Below, one piece after another: positions 31,877 to 40,575 of a stretch of DNA of 64,000 nucleotides. Position numbers and translations under genes: made by a program. How positions within the stretch are numbered: the stretch's first letter is position 1; the number at the start of each line of letters is the position of its first letter. The stretch is taken from assembly GCF_001417735.1 (NCBI RefSeq), contig NZ_BBUZ01000045.1:1-64000 (forward strand), in the 5' to 3' direction. The notes under the pieces were generated by a model that saw nothing but the letters and a program-made list of their open reading frames with translations, searched no databases and had not been told where the DNA came from. The stretch is from Streptomyces sp. NBRC 110028 (GTDB lineage Bacteria > Actinomycetota > Actinomycetes > Streptomycetales > Streptomycetaceae).

Positions 31877-33997
31877 ATGATTGAAATCGGCGGAAACGGT
31901 CGGCTCTGGCTGCTTTCGGGGCGCTACAGCAGCTACGCGCTGCACCTCACCGACGAGGACACCCTGCTCCATCTCCACTGGGGCCCGCGCCTCACGGTCC
32001 CGGACGCCGAGGCCCTCGCCGCCGAGCCCCTGCCCGCTGAGCGAGGGTTCGAATCACCGCTGGACGGGCGCGAGGAGTACCCGGTGGAAGGCGGCCCGCG
32101 CTTCGTGCGCCCCGCCCTGTCCGTCCGCGCGGCGGGCGTGCGGGGCACGGAGTGGCGCTTCGAGGACGCGAGCGTCGACAGTACGAGCGGCGACGAGCTG
32201 CGGCTGCGCTTCCACGACCCGCTCCACCACCTCGACATCACCCTCCACTACCGGATGCGGGACGACGGCGACGTCATCGAACGCTGGACCACCCTCACGC
32301 ACACCGGCACCCCGGACGACGCCCCGCTGGAACTGCTGCGGGCCGACTCCGCCGCCTGGTCGCTGCCGGCCGGCGACCGCCGGCGGCTGAGCCATCTGCA
32401 CGGGCGGTGGGCCGCCGAGAGCCGGCTCGCCCGCACCGACCTCACCCCCGGCGAGAAGGTCATCGGCAGCCGCCGCGGCCACACCAGCCATCAGCATCTG
32501 CCGTGGATCGCGATCGACGACGGCACGGCCACCGAGGAGAGCGGCGAGGTGCACAGCTGCGCGCTCGCCTGGTCCGGGTCCTGGCGGATCGCCGTCCAGC
32601 GGCTCGCCGACGGCACCGTACAGACCGTCGGCGGCGCCGGGTACGACGACTCGGGGCTGCTGCTCCTCGCCCCCGGCGAGTCGTTCACCACCCCCGTCTT
32701 CGCGGGCCTGTGGACGCGACGCGGCTTCGGGGCCGCGAGCCGCGGCTGGCACGCCTGGCAGCTCGCCCACGTCATCCCCGGCGCCGACCGGGAGCGGCCC
32801 GTCCTCTACAACTCCTGGGAGGCCACCGAGTTCGAGGTGAGCGAGGAGCAGCAGCGCTCGCTCGCCCGGCTCGCCGCCGGTCTCGGTGTCGAGCTGTTCG
32901 TCGTGGACGACGGCTGGTTCGGGGCCCGCACCAGCGACCGGGCCGGGCTCGGTGACTGGACGCCCAACCCGGACCGCTTCCCGCACGGGCTGAAGCCGCT
33001 GGCCGACGAGGTGCACGGCTTGGGCATGCGGTTCGGCATCTGGGTCGAACCGGAGATGGTCAACGCCGACAGCGACCTGTACCGCGCCCACCCCGACTGG
33101 GTGCAGCACCACCCCGGCCGCACCCGCACCGAGTTCCGCAACCAGCTGGTGCTCAACCTCGCCCGGCCCGACGTCCGCGCCCACCTGTGGGAACGGCTGG
33201 ACACGCTGCTGAGCAGCGCCCCCATCGACTATGTGAAGTGGGACTTCAACCGCTCCTTCACCGACCCCGGCTGGCCCGGCGACCCGTATCCGCAGCGGCT
33301 GGGCGTCGAGCACGTCCGCGGGCTGTACGACCTGCTGGGGCGGCTGCGCGCCGCCCACCCGGGGGTCGCCTTCGAATCCTGCTCGGGCGGCGGCGGCCGG
33401 ATCGACCTGGGCATCCTCGGCCTCACCGACCAGGTGTGGACCTCGGACAACACCGACCCGCTGGACCGCCTCGCCATCCAGCACGGCTTCAGCCAGCTGC
33501 ACCCGGCCCGGGTGATGGCCGCCTGGGTCACCGACAGCCCCAACGTGACGGGCAACCAGCGCCGCAGCGGGCTCGGCTTCCGCTTCGTCAGCGCCATGGC
33601 CGGGGTGCTGGGCGTCGGCGGCGACCTGACGAAGTGGAGCGAGGCCGAACTCACCGAGGCCCGCGACTGGGTGGCGCTCTACAAGCGGATCCGGCCCGTC
33701 GTGCAGCACGGTGAGCAGTACCGGCTGCGGCCACCGGGCGGCGGCGGGCTCAGCGCGGTGCAGTACGTGCGCGGCGGGGAGACCGTGGTGCTGGCGTGGC
33801 TGCACGCGCAGGGCTACGGCGAACCCCAGCCCCCGTTGCGGCTGCGCGGCCTGGACCCGGCCGCGGCGTACGAGGACCTGGCCACCGGAACCGTCCACCG
33901 CGGCGCCGTGCTCGGCCATCGGGGCCTGCGCACCGGGCTGCGCGGCGACCTGGACGCCGCCGTATTCCACCTCCGCCGAACTGACCAGGTGGGATAA
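31877..33997 (+). CDS. GH36 alpha-galactosidase
   Basis: A 706-residue cytoplasmic glycoside hydrolase that releases alpha-galactose from melibiose or raffinose-type sugars. The N-terminal beta-sandwich is followed by the catalytic barrel: VLYNSWEATEF, FVVDDGWFGAR, the nucleophile Asp456 in DYVKWDFNR, FESCSGGGGRIDLGIL and the acid/base Asp524 in WTSDNTDPLDR. A C-terminal beta-domain ends the protein. The length is normal for GH36. ATG at 31877 (MIEIGGNGRLWLLS) fits the family; upstream ATGs would add non-conserved residues. Confidence 0.95.
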   Translation: MIEIGGNGRLWLLSGRYSSYALHLTDEDTLLHLHWGPRLTVPDAEALAAEPLPAERGFESPLDGREEYPVEGGPRFVRPALSVRAAGVRGTEWRFEDASVDSTSGDELRLRFHDPLHHLDITLHYRMRDDGDVIERWTTLTHTGTPDDAPLELLRADSAAWSLPAGDRRRLSHLHGRWAAESRLARTDLTPGEKVIGSRRGHTSHQHLPWIAIDDGTATEESGEVHSCALAWSGSWRIAVQRLADGTVQTVGGAGYDDSGLLLLAPGESFTTPVFAGLWTRRGFGAASRGWHAWQLAHVIPGADRERPVLYNSWEATEFEVSEEQQRSLARLAAGLGVELFVVDDGWFGARTSDRAGLGDWTPNPDRFPHGLKPLADEVHGLGMRFGIWVEPEMVNADSDLYRAHPDWVQHHPGRTRTEFRNQLVLNLARPDVRAHLWERLDTLLSSAPIDYVKWDFNRSFTDPGWPGDPYPQRLGVEHVRGLYDLLGRLRAAHPGVAFESCSGGGGRIDLGILGLTDQVWTSDNTDPLDRLAIQHGFSQLHPARVMAAWVTDSPNVTGNQRRSGLGFRFVSAMAGVLGVGGDLTKWSEAELTEARDWVALYKRIRPVVQHGEQYRLRPPGGGGLSAVQYVRGGETVVLAWLHAQGYGEPQPPLRLRGLDPAAAYEDLATGTVHRGAVLGHRGLRTGLRGDLDAAVFHLRRTDQVG

Positions 33998-34063
33998 CTC
34001 ACCCCTGGTCAAGGCCTGGTTACGGTGGCGTAGGTCACGTGTCGGGGTGAATGATGTCCGGAT

Positions 34064-34858
34064 GTGGCAGACGATTCGCAAAGACTCAAGCGCGGCGTGA
34101 TCGGGTCGTACGCAGCCATCGGGGACAGTTTCACCGAGGGCGTCGGCGACCCGGGCCCGGACGGCGTCTACATCGGATGGGCCGACCGGCTCGCCGTGCT
34201 CCTCTCCGACCAGCGGCCCGAACACGACTTCCGCTACGCCAACCTCGCCGTGCGCGGCCGGCTCCTGGACCAGATCGTCGAGGAGCAGGTGCCGCGCGCG
34301 ATCGACCTCGGTCCGGACCTGGTCACCTTCTGCGCGGGCGGCAACGACATCCTGCGGCCCGGCAGCGACCCCGACGATGTCGCCCGGCGCTACGAGGCCG
34401 CCGTCGCCGACCTCACCTCCCGGGTGCCCGTCGTGCTGTTGTGCACCGGCTTCGACACCCGCGGGATCCCGGTGCTCCGCCATCTGCGGGGCAAGATCGC
34501 CACGTACACGGCGCATGTGCGGGCGATCGCCGACCGCTACGACTGCCCGGTGCTCGACCTGTGGTCGCTGCGCTCGGTGCAGGACCGGCGGGCCTGGGAC
34601 GACGACCGGCTCCATCTGTCGGCCGACGGACACACCCGGGTCGCGCTGCGGGCCGGTCAGGTGCTCGGCCTCAAGGTGCCCGCCGACCCCGACCAGCCGT
34701 GGCCGGGCGAGGGGCAGCGCACTCCCGCCGAGGTGCGCCGGGACAACGTCCACTGGGCGCGGGAGTATCTGGTGCCCTGGATCGGGCGGCGGCTGCGCGG
34801 GGTGTCCTCGGGGGACCATGTGGAGCCCAAGCGCCCGGATCTGCTGCCGCTGCGCTGA
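34064..34858 (+). CDS. SGNH/GDSL hydrolase
   Basis: A 264-residue esterase/lipase-like protein. Block I is AAIGDSFTEG with Ser22, the Gly of block II is in NLAVRGR, Asn94 is in AGGNDILRPG, and block V is DRLHLSADGH with the Asp/His pair 181 and 184. There is no signal peptide, so it acts in the cytoplasm on an unknown ester. It starts at GTG. The 66-base gap upstream has a TACG-GTGG-CGTA motif (34021-34032) that may be a promoter element. Confidence 0.92.
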   Translation: MADDSQRLKRGVIGSYAAIGDSFTEGVGDPGPDGVYIGWADRLAVLLSDQRPEHDFRYANLAVRGRLLDQIVEEQVPRAIDLGPDLVTFCAGGNDILRPGSDPDDVARRYEAAVADLTSRVPVVLLCTGFDTRGIPVLRHLRGKIATYTAHVRAIADRYDCPVLDLWSLRSVQDRRAWDDDRLHLSADGHTRVALRAGQVLGLKVPADPDQPWPGEGQRTPAEVRRDNVHWAREYLVPWIGRRLRGVSSGDHVEPKRPDLLPLR

Positions 34859-34886
34859 GGGGCTGGTCTTCCGGTCCTTCGGCCCG

Positions 34887-35336
34887 TCAGGCCAGGTAGG
34901 CCCACACGGCGCGGCCGGTGCCGCCCGTGTGGGGCCGTACGCCCCACGCCTGGGACAGGGCCTCCACCAGCATCAGCCCGCGTCCGCCCTCCTGATCCAC
35001 GCTCACCGACGACCGCGCCTGCGGCACCGTACGGGCACAGCCCTGGTCGGCCACTTCGAGGCGCAGCCGGGTCCCCATCAGCTGCAAGGAGCAGCGCACC
35101 TCATCGCTGGAGGTGTGGCGGACCGCGTTGGTGAACAGCTCGGAGACCACGAGTTCGGCGCTGTCGCGGGTGTCCTGGTCGACACCCCACGAGCGCAGCC
35201 GCAGGACGACATGCCTTCTCGCCTCCGCGACGGACGTGCTCAGCGCCGGGAGACGAAACGCGTCCTGAAGGCACGCAGCGACCGTCGAGCCGCTGTGCCC
35301 TAACCGGAGAGCCTCGTAGGAAGGAGCCACGCTCAC
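34887..35336 (-). CDS. Anti-sigma-type ATP-binding protein with a TTA codon
   Basis: A 149-residue HATPase_c protein (from GTG at 35336; GTG at 35351 is also possible). The N-box is AELVVSELFTNAVRHT and the G-box EGGRGLMLVEALSQAWG. Leucine in EALRLGHSG is encoded by TTA (complement of 35301-35303), so translation may depend on bldA. It is divergent from the XRE regulator gene across 130 bases. HATPase, XRE and DUF397 genes are repeatedly found together in Streptomyces, where they influence development. Confidence 0.86.
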   Translation of the reverse strand: MSVAPSYEALRLGHSGSTVAACLQDAFRLPALSTSVAEARRHVVLRLRSWGVDQDTRDSAELVVSELFTNAVRHTSSDEVRCSLQLMGTRLRLEVADQGCARTVPQARSSVSVDQEGGRGLMLVEALSQAWGVRPHTGGTGRAVWAYLA

Positions 35337-35370
35337 ACTATGCTCTGTCACGATCGCTTGTGGCAAGGTT

Positions 35371-35405
35371 CAGTCTGTAAATTGCAGAATCGCAAGGACA
35401 GACTG
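35371..35405. promoter_or_regulatory. 8-bp inverted repeat between ATPase and XRE genes
   Basis: CAGTCTGT (35371-35378) and ACAGACTG (35398-35405) are perfect arms around 19 bases that contain TTGCAGAATCGCAA, itself partly symmetric. It lies in the divergent promoter region and is a candidate operator for the XRE protein. Confidence 0.5.
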
Positions 35406-35466
35406 TTCCGAAAGCTGAGCCCGTGCCAGACTGCTGTGCTGTGACAGTAAGTGGAGGGGGACGATA

Positions 35467-36333
35467 GTGGCGGATGCGCGGTCGGGTGGTGCCCCGACCG
35501 TCCTGCGGGTCGTGCTCGGCAAGCGGCTCCAGGACCTTCGCGAGAAGTCCGGGCTGTCCTTCGAACAGGCCGGGCGGGCCCTCGACGTCACCCATGCCAC
35601 GATCCGGCGCATGGAGAAGGCCGAGGTCGGCCTGAAGCTCCCCTACGTCGAGAAGCTGCTGCGCACCTACGGCGTCACCGACCCCGAAGAAGTCGAGGCC
35701 TTCCTCTCCCTTGCCAAGGAGGCCAACAAGAACGGCTGGTGGCACCGGTTCCGGGACGTCCTGCCCGACTGGTTCAACACGTTCGTGAGCCTTGAGGTGG
35801 AAGCCAACCTCATCCGCGCCTACGAGCCGCACTACATCCCCGGGCTGCTGCAGACCGAGGACTACGCCCGCGCGGTGCTCCGCGCGGGCATGGCGCACGC
35901 CCCCGAGACCGAGATCGAGCGCAACGTCGCGCTGCGGATGGAGCGGCAGGCCCTGCTGCGCCGCCCCGATCCGCCGATGCTGTGGGTCGTGATGGACGAG
36001 ACGGTGCTGCGCCGCCCCATCGGCGGGCCCGAGACCATGCGGGCCCAGATCGGCCGGCTGCTCGAGGTCGCCGACTCACCCCAGGTCAGGCTGCAGGTCA
36101 TGCCGTTCGACGCCGGCCCGCACCCGGCGATGTACGGCCCCTTCCATATCTTCCGGTTCCCGATCCCGGAGCTGCCCGATATCGCGTATACGGAGACGCT
36201 CGTGAGCGGCTCCTACTTCGACCAGCGCGATGATGTCTCGGCGTTCCTGGAGGCCCTGGACCGGATGTGCGCGCAGGCCGCGCCTGCACAGACCACTCAG
36301 GCCATTCTGAGTGGCATTCGCAAGGAGATCTGA
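35467..36333 (+). CDS. Helix-turn-helix regulator with DUF5753 (WhiJ/AbaA-like)
   Basis: A 288-residue XRE-family regulator. The N-terminal HTH (about residues 14-70) reads LGKRLQDLREKSGLSFEQAG, then ALDVTHATIRRMEKAEVG. The C-terminal DUF5753 domain contains YEPHYIPGLLQTEDYARAVL and FPIPELPDIAYTETLVSGSYF. It starts at GTG behind GGAGGGGG. The DUF397 gene follows after 3 bases. Such pairs act as regulator and partner in Streptomyces development and antibiotic control. Confidence 0.94.
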   Translation: MADARSGGAPTVLRVVLGKRLQDLREKSGLSFEQAGRALDVTHATIRRMEKAEVGLKLPYVEKLLRTYGVTDPEEVEAFLSLAKEANKNGWWHRFRDVLPDWFNTFVSLEVEANLIRAYEPHYIPGLLQTEDYARAVLRAGMAHAPETEIERNVALRMERQALLRRPDPPMLWVVMDETVLRRPIGGPETMRAQIGRLLEVADSPQVRLQVMPFDAGPHPAMYGPFHIFRFPIPELPDIAYTETLVSGSYFDQRDDVSAFLEALDRMCAQAAPAQTTQAILSGIRKEI

Positions 36334-36336
36334 ACG

Positions 36337-36588
36337 ATGGATCGCATATGCGGGAGCCGCGTCTACAGCGGCATGCCGGCCAGAGACCTCGGTTCCGAGG
36401 GCTGGCACAAGCCGTGGAGCGGTGGCAATGGGGGAAGCTGCGTCGAGGCGATGAGGCTGAAGGACGGGCGGGTGGCGCTGCGCCAGTCGACCGATCCGGA
36501 TGGACCGGCCCTGATCTACACGAATCTGGAGATGAAACGCTTCATCCAGGGGGCGAAGGCGGGCGAGGCCGACTTTCTGCTCCTGTGA
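36337..36588 (+). CDS. DUF397 domain-containing protein
   Basis: An 83-residue protein with the DUF397 pattern: SEGWHKPWSGGNGGSCVEAM, then LKDGRVALRQSTDPDGPALIYT and a Phe-rich end, FIQGAKAGEADFLLL. DUF397 proteins (BldB-related neighbours, WhiJ partners) are small and lack DNA-binding domains; they probably antagonise the adjacent XRE protein. The first 12 residues may be extra, since ATG at 36373 (MPARDLGSEGW) is also possible. Confidence 0.92.
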   Translation: MDRICGSRVYSGMPARDLGSEGWHKPWSGGNGGSCVEAMRLKDGRVALRQSTDPDGPALIYTNLEMKRFIQGAKAGEADFLLL

Positions 36589-36637
36589 CGCCCGTGCGAC
36601 CGAAGGGCAACGAGGGGGACCGACAAGGGGAAATGGT

Positions 36638-37504
36638 GTGACCGACCAGAGATCGGCAGAGCAGAGATCAGCCGGCCGGCGATTATCCGCCTCGCACATA
36701 CCCGGCGCCCGGATATCCGGCCAGGACATCGACACCAGCAAACCGCATCCGGCCCGGATGTACGACTACTACCTGGGAGGAAAGGACAACTACGAGATCG
36801 ACCGCGAGGCCGCCGAGCACATCATCGGGCAGTCCCCGAACATCCTCGACAGCGCCCGCGCCAACCGCGAGTTCCTCCTGCGCGCCGTCCGTACGGTGGT
36901 GGCAAGCGGCATACGGCAGATCATCGACCTCGGTACGGGCGTCCCGACCTCGCCCAACACCCATGAGGTGGCCCGGGAGATCGCCCCGGAGACCCGGGTG
37001 GTGTACATCGACAACGACCCGATCGTCGCCGCGCACGCAGACGCCAGACTGACCAGCACCCCCGGCACCGACTTCGCGCTGGCCGACGCGCGCAGGCCCG
37101 CCGACATCCTGGCGCATCCGGCGGTGCGCGACCGCATCGACTTCGCCGAACCCGTGGCGCTGCTGCTGGTCGCGGTCCTCCACTTCGTCTCGGACGAGGA
37201 GGACCCGGCGGGGATCATCACCACCCTGACCGAACCGATGGTCCCCGGAAGCCATCTGGTCATCAGCCACGGCACCCTGGACTTCCACGGCCCCGAGGAG
37301 GTGGCCGCCGAGGTGTACCGGAAGTCCACCGCCGCGCTGAGACTGCGCGGCCACGCCGAGATCGTCCCGTTCTTCGACGGGTTCACGATGCTCGAACCGG
37401 GGCTGGTGCGGGTGCCGCTGTGGCGGCCGGACGGACCGCCGCCCGACGCCGGGGCGCTCGCGCCCGTCGGCGTCTACGGCGGGGTGGGCCGCAAGACCTC
37501 CTGA
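36638..37504 (+). CDS. SAM-dependent methyltransferase, DUF574 type, with a TTA codon
   Basis: A 288-residue actinobacterial methyltransferase-fold protein. PARMYDYYLGGKDNYEIDREAAE is the DUF574 signature, DLGTGVPTSPNTHEVAREI is the SAM loop, and TRVVYIDNDPIVAAHADARL follows. Its substrate is unknown. Codon 16 (36683-36685, in GRRLSASH) is TTA. It starts at GTG and lies 49 bases after DUF397, with which DUF574 genes often cluster. Its end overlaps the convergent STM4011-family gene by 31 bases. Confidence 0.92.
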   Translation: MTDQRSAEQRSAGRRLSASHIPGARISGQDIDTSKPHPARMYDYYLGGKDNYEIDREAAEHIIGQSPNILDSARANREFLLRAVRTVVASGIRQIIDLGTGVPTSPNTHEVAREIAPETRVVYIDNDPIVAAHADARLTSTPGTDFALADARRPADILAHPAVRDRIDFAEPVALLLVAVLHFVSDEEDPAGIITTLTEPMVPGSHLVISHGTLDFHGPEEVAAEVYRKSTAALRLRGHAEIVPFFDGFTMLEPGLVRVPLWRPDGPPPDAGALAPVGVYGGVGRKTS

Positions 37505-38349
37505 CCGCGCGCGGCGGGGATCCGCTCCAGGACCCCGCCCGCGAACACGTCGTACAGCGGCAGCGACTCCAGATGGACGTAGCCGATGTGGCAGTCGCAC
37601 ACCGCGAGCGGACAGGCCCGGGGCCGCAGCGCCGCGCGGTACGAACCGTCGTACAGATTGCCCAGCTCCGTGGCGACGAAGTGGCAGCGGCGCACCGTGC
37701 CGTCACCGTCCACCGAGATCACCGAGGCGCCGGTCCGGCACGGCAGACCGGCGCTTCGGTGCGGATGGCGGCTGTAGCCGAAGAGCGGATCGATCGCCGT
37801 CCAGTCGGCGGCCTCGGCGTCCGTGTAGGTGTGGCCCTCCGCCGCGTTCACCCACAGATAGACCTGCTCGGGCAGCTCGGCGCGCAGCCTGCGGGCCTGG
37901 TCGAGATGGCCGGGCAGACCGACGATCCCCACGCTGTGGCGCACCCCGCGCGCGGCCAGCTCCCCGCACTTGGCCAGGAACCGGTCGTACGGCGTCTGGC
38001 CCGGGTGGTACGTGCACCACAGCGCGAGCGTGTCGCGGTCGGCCTCGGCCGTCCAGTCGGTGCGGCAGCTCAGATTGGTCTGGATCGCCACCCGCTCGAT
38101 GTGCGGAAGACGGCTCAGCTCGATGAGCGCGCGGCGGTACCAGGAGCGCGTCAGCCCCTCGCCCCACGGCGTGAACAGCACCGACAGCCGGTCGCCCGAC
38201 TGCTCCCGGGCCCATGCCGTGAAGCGCTCCAGTGCGGCCCGGTCGGCGCGCAGCGCCTCCCGGCTGTCGCGCCGCTTGGCGAACGGGCAGTACGGACAGT
38301 CGTAGTCGCACGAGGCCAGCGGGCCCCGGTACAGGATCGTCAGGTCCAC
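37474..38349 (-). CDS. STM4011 family radical SAM protein
   Basis: A 291-residue radical SAM protein. The cluster motif is C14-x3-C18-x2-C21 in SCDYDCPYCPFAKRRD. LFTPWGEGL takes the place of the GGE motif. C-terminal cysteines occur in RRCHFVATELG and RPRACPLAVCDCHIGYVHLE, likely ligands of an auxiliary iron-sulfur cluster of SPASM type. The family is named after Salmonella STM4011; its reaction is unknown. It is the last gene of the leftward STM4015-to-STM4011 operon, 16 bases after STM4012. Confidence 0.92.
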   Translation of the reverse strand: MDLTILYRGPLASCDYDCPYCPFAKRRDSREALRADRAALERFTAWAREQSGDRLSVLFTPWGEGLTRSWYRRALIELSRLPHIERVAIQTNLSCRTDWTAEADRDTLALWCTYHPGQTPYDRFLAKCGELAARGVRHSVGIVGLPGHLDQARRLRAELPEQVYLWVNAAEGHTYTDAEAADWTAIDPLFGYSRHPHRSAGLPCRTGASVISVDGDGTVRRCHFVATELGNLYDGSYRAALRPRACPLAVCDCHIGYVHLESLPLYDVFAGGVLERIPAARGQEVLRPTPP

Positions 38350-38365
38350 GGCGCCGCCCCCGCGC

Positions 38366-39724
38366 TCACTTCGCCTCGTACGCGGCCATCGCGGCGCGCA
38401 CGGCGGGGGAGAACAGCTCGGGGCCGAGCGCGTCGGAGTGCGCCAGGCCCTCCGCCGACAGCCTCAGCCGCCCGGGGCCCGCGGCCGGATCCAGCCAGCC
38501 GCGCGCGGCGAACCGGGACAGCTCCTCGGGGAAGTCCCCGGCCGGATCGGCGGCGAACCGCGCCCGGTACGCGGCCACGTCCAGGCCCTCGGCCTGCAGC
38601 ACGGACTGCAGCAGATGGCGGCGGCGGGCCTCGTCGCCGGTGATCGCCCGGCCGTGCTCGGCGCGGGCGAAGTCGGCCGCGGGGCGGGACACGTAGTCGT
38701 CGATGATGCCGCGTATCTCCCGCATGTCGACCGCGTAGTCGAAGGAGTAGTGCAGCCCGGAGGTGTAGGAGCGGGCGCCGCAGCCCAGGCCGATCATGCC
38801 GTCCGTCTGGCAGGCGTGGTCCTCGCCGCCGGTCGCGGGCGCGTCCGCGCGGCGGAACATGCGCATCGAGACCTGCTCATAGCCGCGCCCGAGCAGATGG
38901 TCCCGGCCCAGCCGGTACAGCCGCAGCCGCCGCGCGTCCCACTCCGCCTCGCTCTCCGCCGCTCCCTTGCGGCCGAGGCCGGTCAGCGGGCGGACGTAGA
39001 GGGGGTAGAGATACAGCTCCTCGGGGCGCCAGGCGAGGGCCGCGTCCAGGGAGCGCAGCCAACTGTGCTCACTCTGGCCGTCGATGCCGTAGATCAGATC
39101 GATGTTGAGGACGGGGATGCCCGCCTCCCGGATCCGGGCCAGCGCGGCCTCGACATCGGCCCGGCGCTGCGGCCGGACCGCCGAACGCGCCTCCGCGTCC
39201 ACGAAGCTCTGCACGCCCAGGCTCAGCCGGGTCGTACCGCGCGCGGCGAGCACGGCGAGCCGGTCGGCGGTGGCGGTGGCCGGGGACGCCTCGACGGAGA
39301 GCGGCACGGCGGCCAGGTCCGCGCCCATCCGCTTCTCGGCGATGTCGCACAGCCGCTCCAGCTCGGCCGCCTCCAGGAACGTCGGGGTGCCGCCGCCGAA
39401 GGCCGCGGCGGCGAACCGGGCACCGTCCCCGATCGCCTCGGACACCGCGTCCGCCTGCCGCTCCAGCGCGTCCAGATAGGCCGTGGTGAGGCCGTCCGGG
39501 GCGCCGATCCGGGTGAAGAGATTGCAGAAGCCGCAGCGCACCTCGCAGAACGGGATGTGCAGATACAGCGACAGTGCGTCCTTCGGCTCGTCCGCCCACA
39601 GCGCGCGCAGTGGGGGCCGGTCCGTCAGCGCGTGGTACGCGGTCTTGTGCGGATAGGCGTAGACGTACGACTGGTACGGGCGGACGGCCGGGGCACTGGT
39701 GGCGGGGGTGATCGCGGTGTTCAT
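38366..39724 (-). CDS. STM4012 family radical SAM protein (HemN-like)
   Basis: A 452-residue HemN/HemW-type radical SAM protein. C60-x3-C64-x2-C67 lies in LYLHIPFCEVRCGFCNLF, GGGTPTFLEAAELERL is the family GGGTP motif, and SVEASPATAT and LSLGVQSFVDAEAR follow. The C-terminal HemN_C-like part contains GLGCGARSYTSGLHYSFDY. The family is distinct from true coproporphyrinogen dehydrogenases and is always found beside STM4011/4013/4014. Its start overlaps the STM4013 gene by 4 bases. Confidence 0.93.
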   Translation of the reverse strand: MNTAITPATSAPAVRPYQSYVYAYPHKTAYHALTDRPPLRALWADEPKDALSLYLHIPFCEVRCGFCNLFTRIGAPDGLTTAYLDALERQADAVSEAIGDGARFAAAAFGGGTPTFLEAAELERLCDIAEKRMGADLAAVPLSVEASPATATADRLAVLAARGTTRLSLGVQSFVDAEARSAVRPQRRADVEAALARIREAGIPVLNIDLIYGIDGQSEHSWLRSLDAALAWRPEELYLYPLYVRPLTGLGRKGAAESEAEWDARRLRLYRLGRDHLLGRGYEQVSMRMFRRADAPATGGEDHACQTDGMIGLGCGARSYTSGLHYSFDYAVDMREIRGIIDDYVSRPAADFARAEHGRAITGDEARRRHLLQSVLQAEGLDVAAYRARFAADPAGDFPEELSRFAARGWLDPAAGPGRLRLSAEGLAHSDALGPELFSPAVRAAMAAYEAK

Positions 39725-40575
39725 CGGGTCCCAAGGAAGAAGTGGGTGTACGGCACGGTCCAGACGGATTCATGGCCGAGCCGGTGGCCCGTGTAGCCGT
39801 CGTCGCCGTACGCCGTGCCGTGGTCGGAGCAGACGATCGCGAAGCCGGGGCCGCGGCCGCCCATCGCGGTGAAGAGGCGGCCGATGTGGCGGTCGACGTA
39901 CTCCAGCGCGGCGGCGTGGGAGGCGCGCGAGTCACCGCTGTCGCGGGTCGCGCCCGGCAGGTGGAACCAGTTGGGCTGGTGCAGCGCGGACACGTTCACG
40001 AACAGGAACAGCCGCCGGTCCGGGGCGAGGCCCCCGATCACCCGCTCCGCGCACGCGATCTGCGCCTCGAAGGAGGTGGGGGAGGGGACGCCGAACTCCG
40101 GCTCCCAGTGGCTCTCCTGGAAGTAGCCGGGCAGCACCGAACCCATCGGGCTCCGCTTGGTGAAGAAGCCGACGCCGCCGATGCACACCGTGTGGTACCC
40201 GGCCGCCGCGAGCCCGGTCACCAGATCCGGGGTGTCGTAGACGTACGTGCCCTCGGCCGTGGTCTCGCTGCCCGCGAAGCGTGCCGCGAACAGCCGCCGG
40301 TGCGGGCCCGGCCGGGCCGGGGTGGGCAGAAAGCCGGCGAACATGGCCTGGTGGGAGGCGTAGGTGAAGCTGCCGGGCGCGTGCCGCTCCTCCCAGACCC
40401 CGCCGGGCATCCGGGCGGTCAGATTCGGGATGCGGCCGGCGGCGGCGAGTTCGGCGGCGACGTCGTGGCGCAGGGTGTCGAGGGTGATCAGCAGCAGATC
40501 ATGGCTGCCCACGATCGCGTTCATGTCCGGTTCGGCCAGTACTCGTTCGGGCAGCGTGGGCTCAGAGAAGGGCAT
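39721..40575 (-). CDS. STM4013/SEN3800 family hydrolase (sulfatase-like)
   Basis: A 284-residue alkaline phosphatase/sulfatase superfamily protein. The metal site region LLLITLDTLRHD is at 28-38, the nucleophile region is APGSFTYASHQAMFAGFLP, and the C-terminal metal ligands are in IVCSDHGTAYGDDGYTGHRLGH. It lacks the Cys/Ser-x-Pro-x-Arg sulfatase signature, so a phosphatase, phosphotransferase or other role is more likely. ATG follows GAGGAGG and overlaps the STM4014 end by 14 bases. Confidence 0.9.
   Translation of the reverse strand: MPFSEPTLPERVLAEPDMNAIVGSHDLLLITLDTLRHDVAAELAAAGRIPNLTARMPGGVWEERHAPGSFTYASHQAMFAGFLPTPARPGPHRRLFAARFAGSETTAEGTYVYDTPDLVTGLAAAGYHTVCIGGVGFFTKRSPMGSVLPGYFQESHWEPEFGVPSPTSFEAQIACAERVIGGLAPDRRLFLFVNVSALHQPNWFHLPGATRDSGDSRASHAAALEYVDRHIGRLFTAMGGRGPGFAIVCSDHGTAYGDDGYTGHRLGHESVWTVPYTHFFLGTR

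Noticed and set aside
32054..34819. Minus-strand frame of 921 codons opposite the alpha-galactosidase and SGNH genes
   Set aside because: Antisense of two well-supported genes; residues are biased and unrecognisable.
38366..39724. Calling the HemN-like protein coproporphyrinogen III dehydrogenase (hemN/hemW)
   Set aside because: Its neighbours are exactly the STM4011, STM4013 and STM4014 families, which marks it as the separate STM4012 family.
39721..40575. Calling the STM4013-type protein an arylsulfatase
   Set aside because: The Cys/Ser-x-Pro-x-Arg formylglycine signature is absent.
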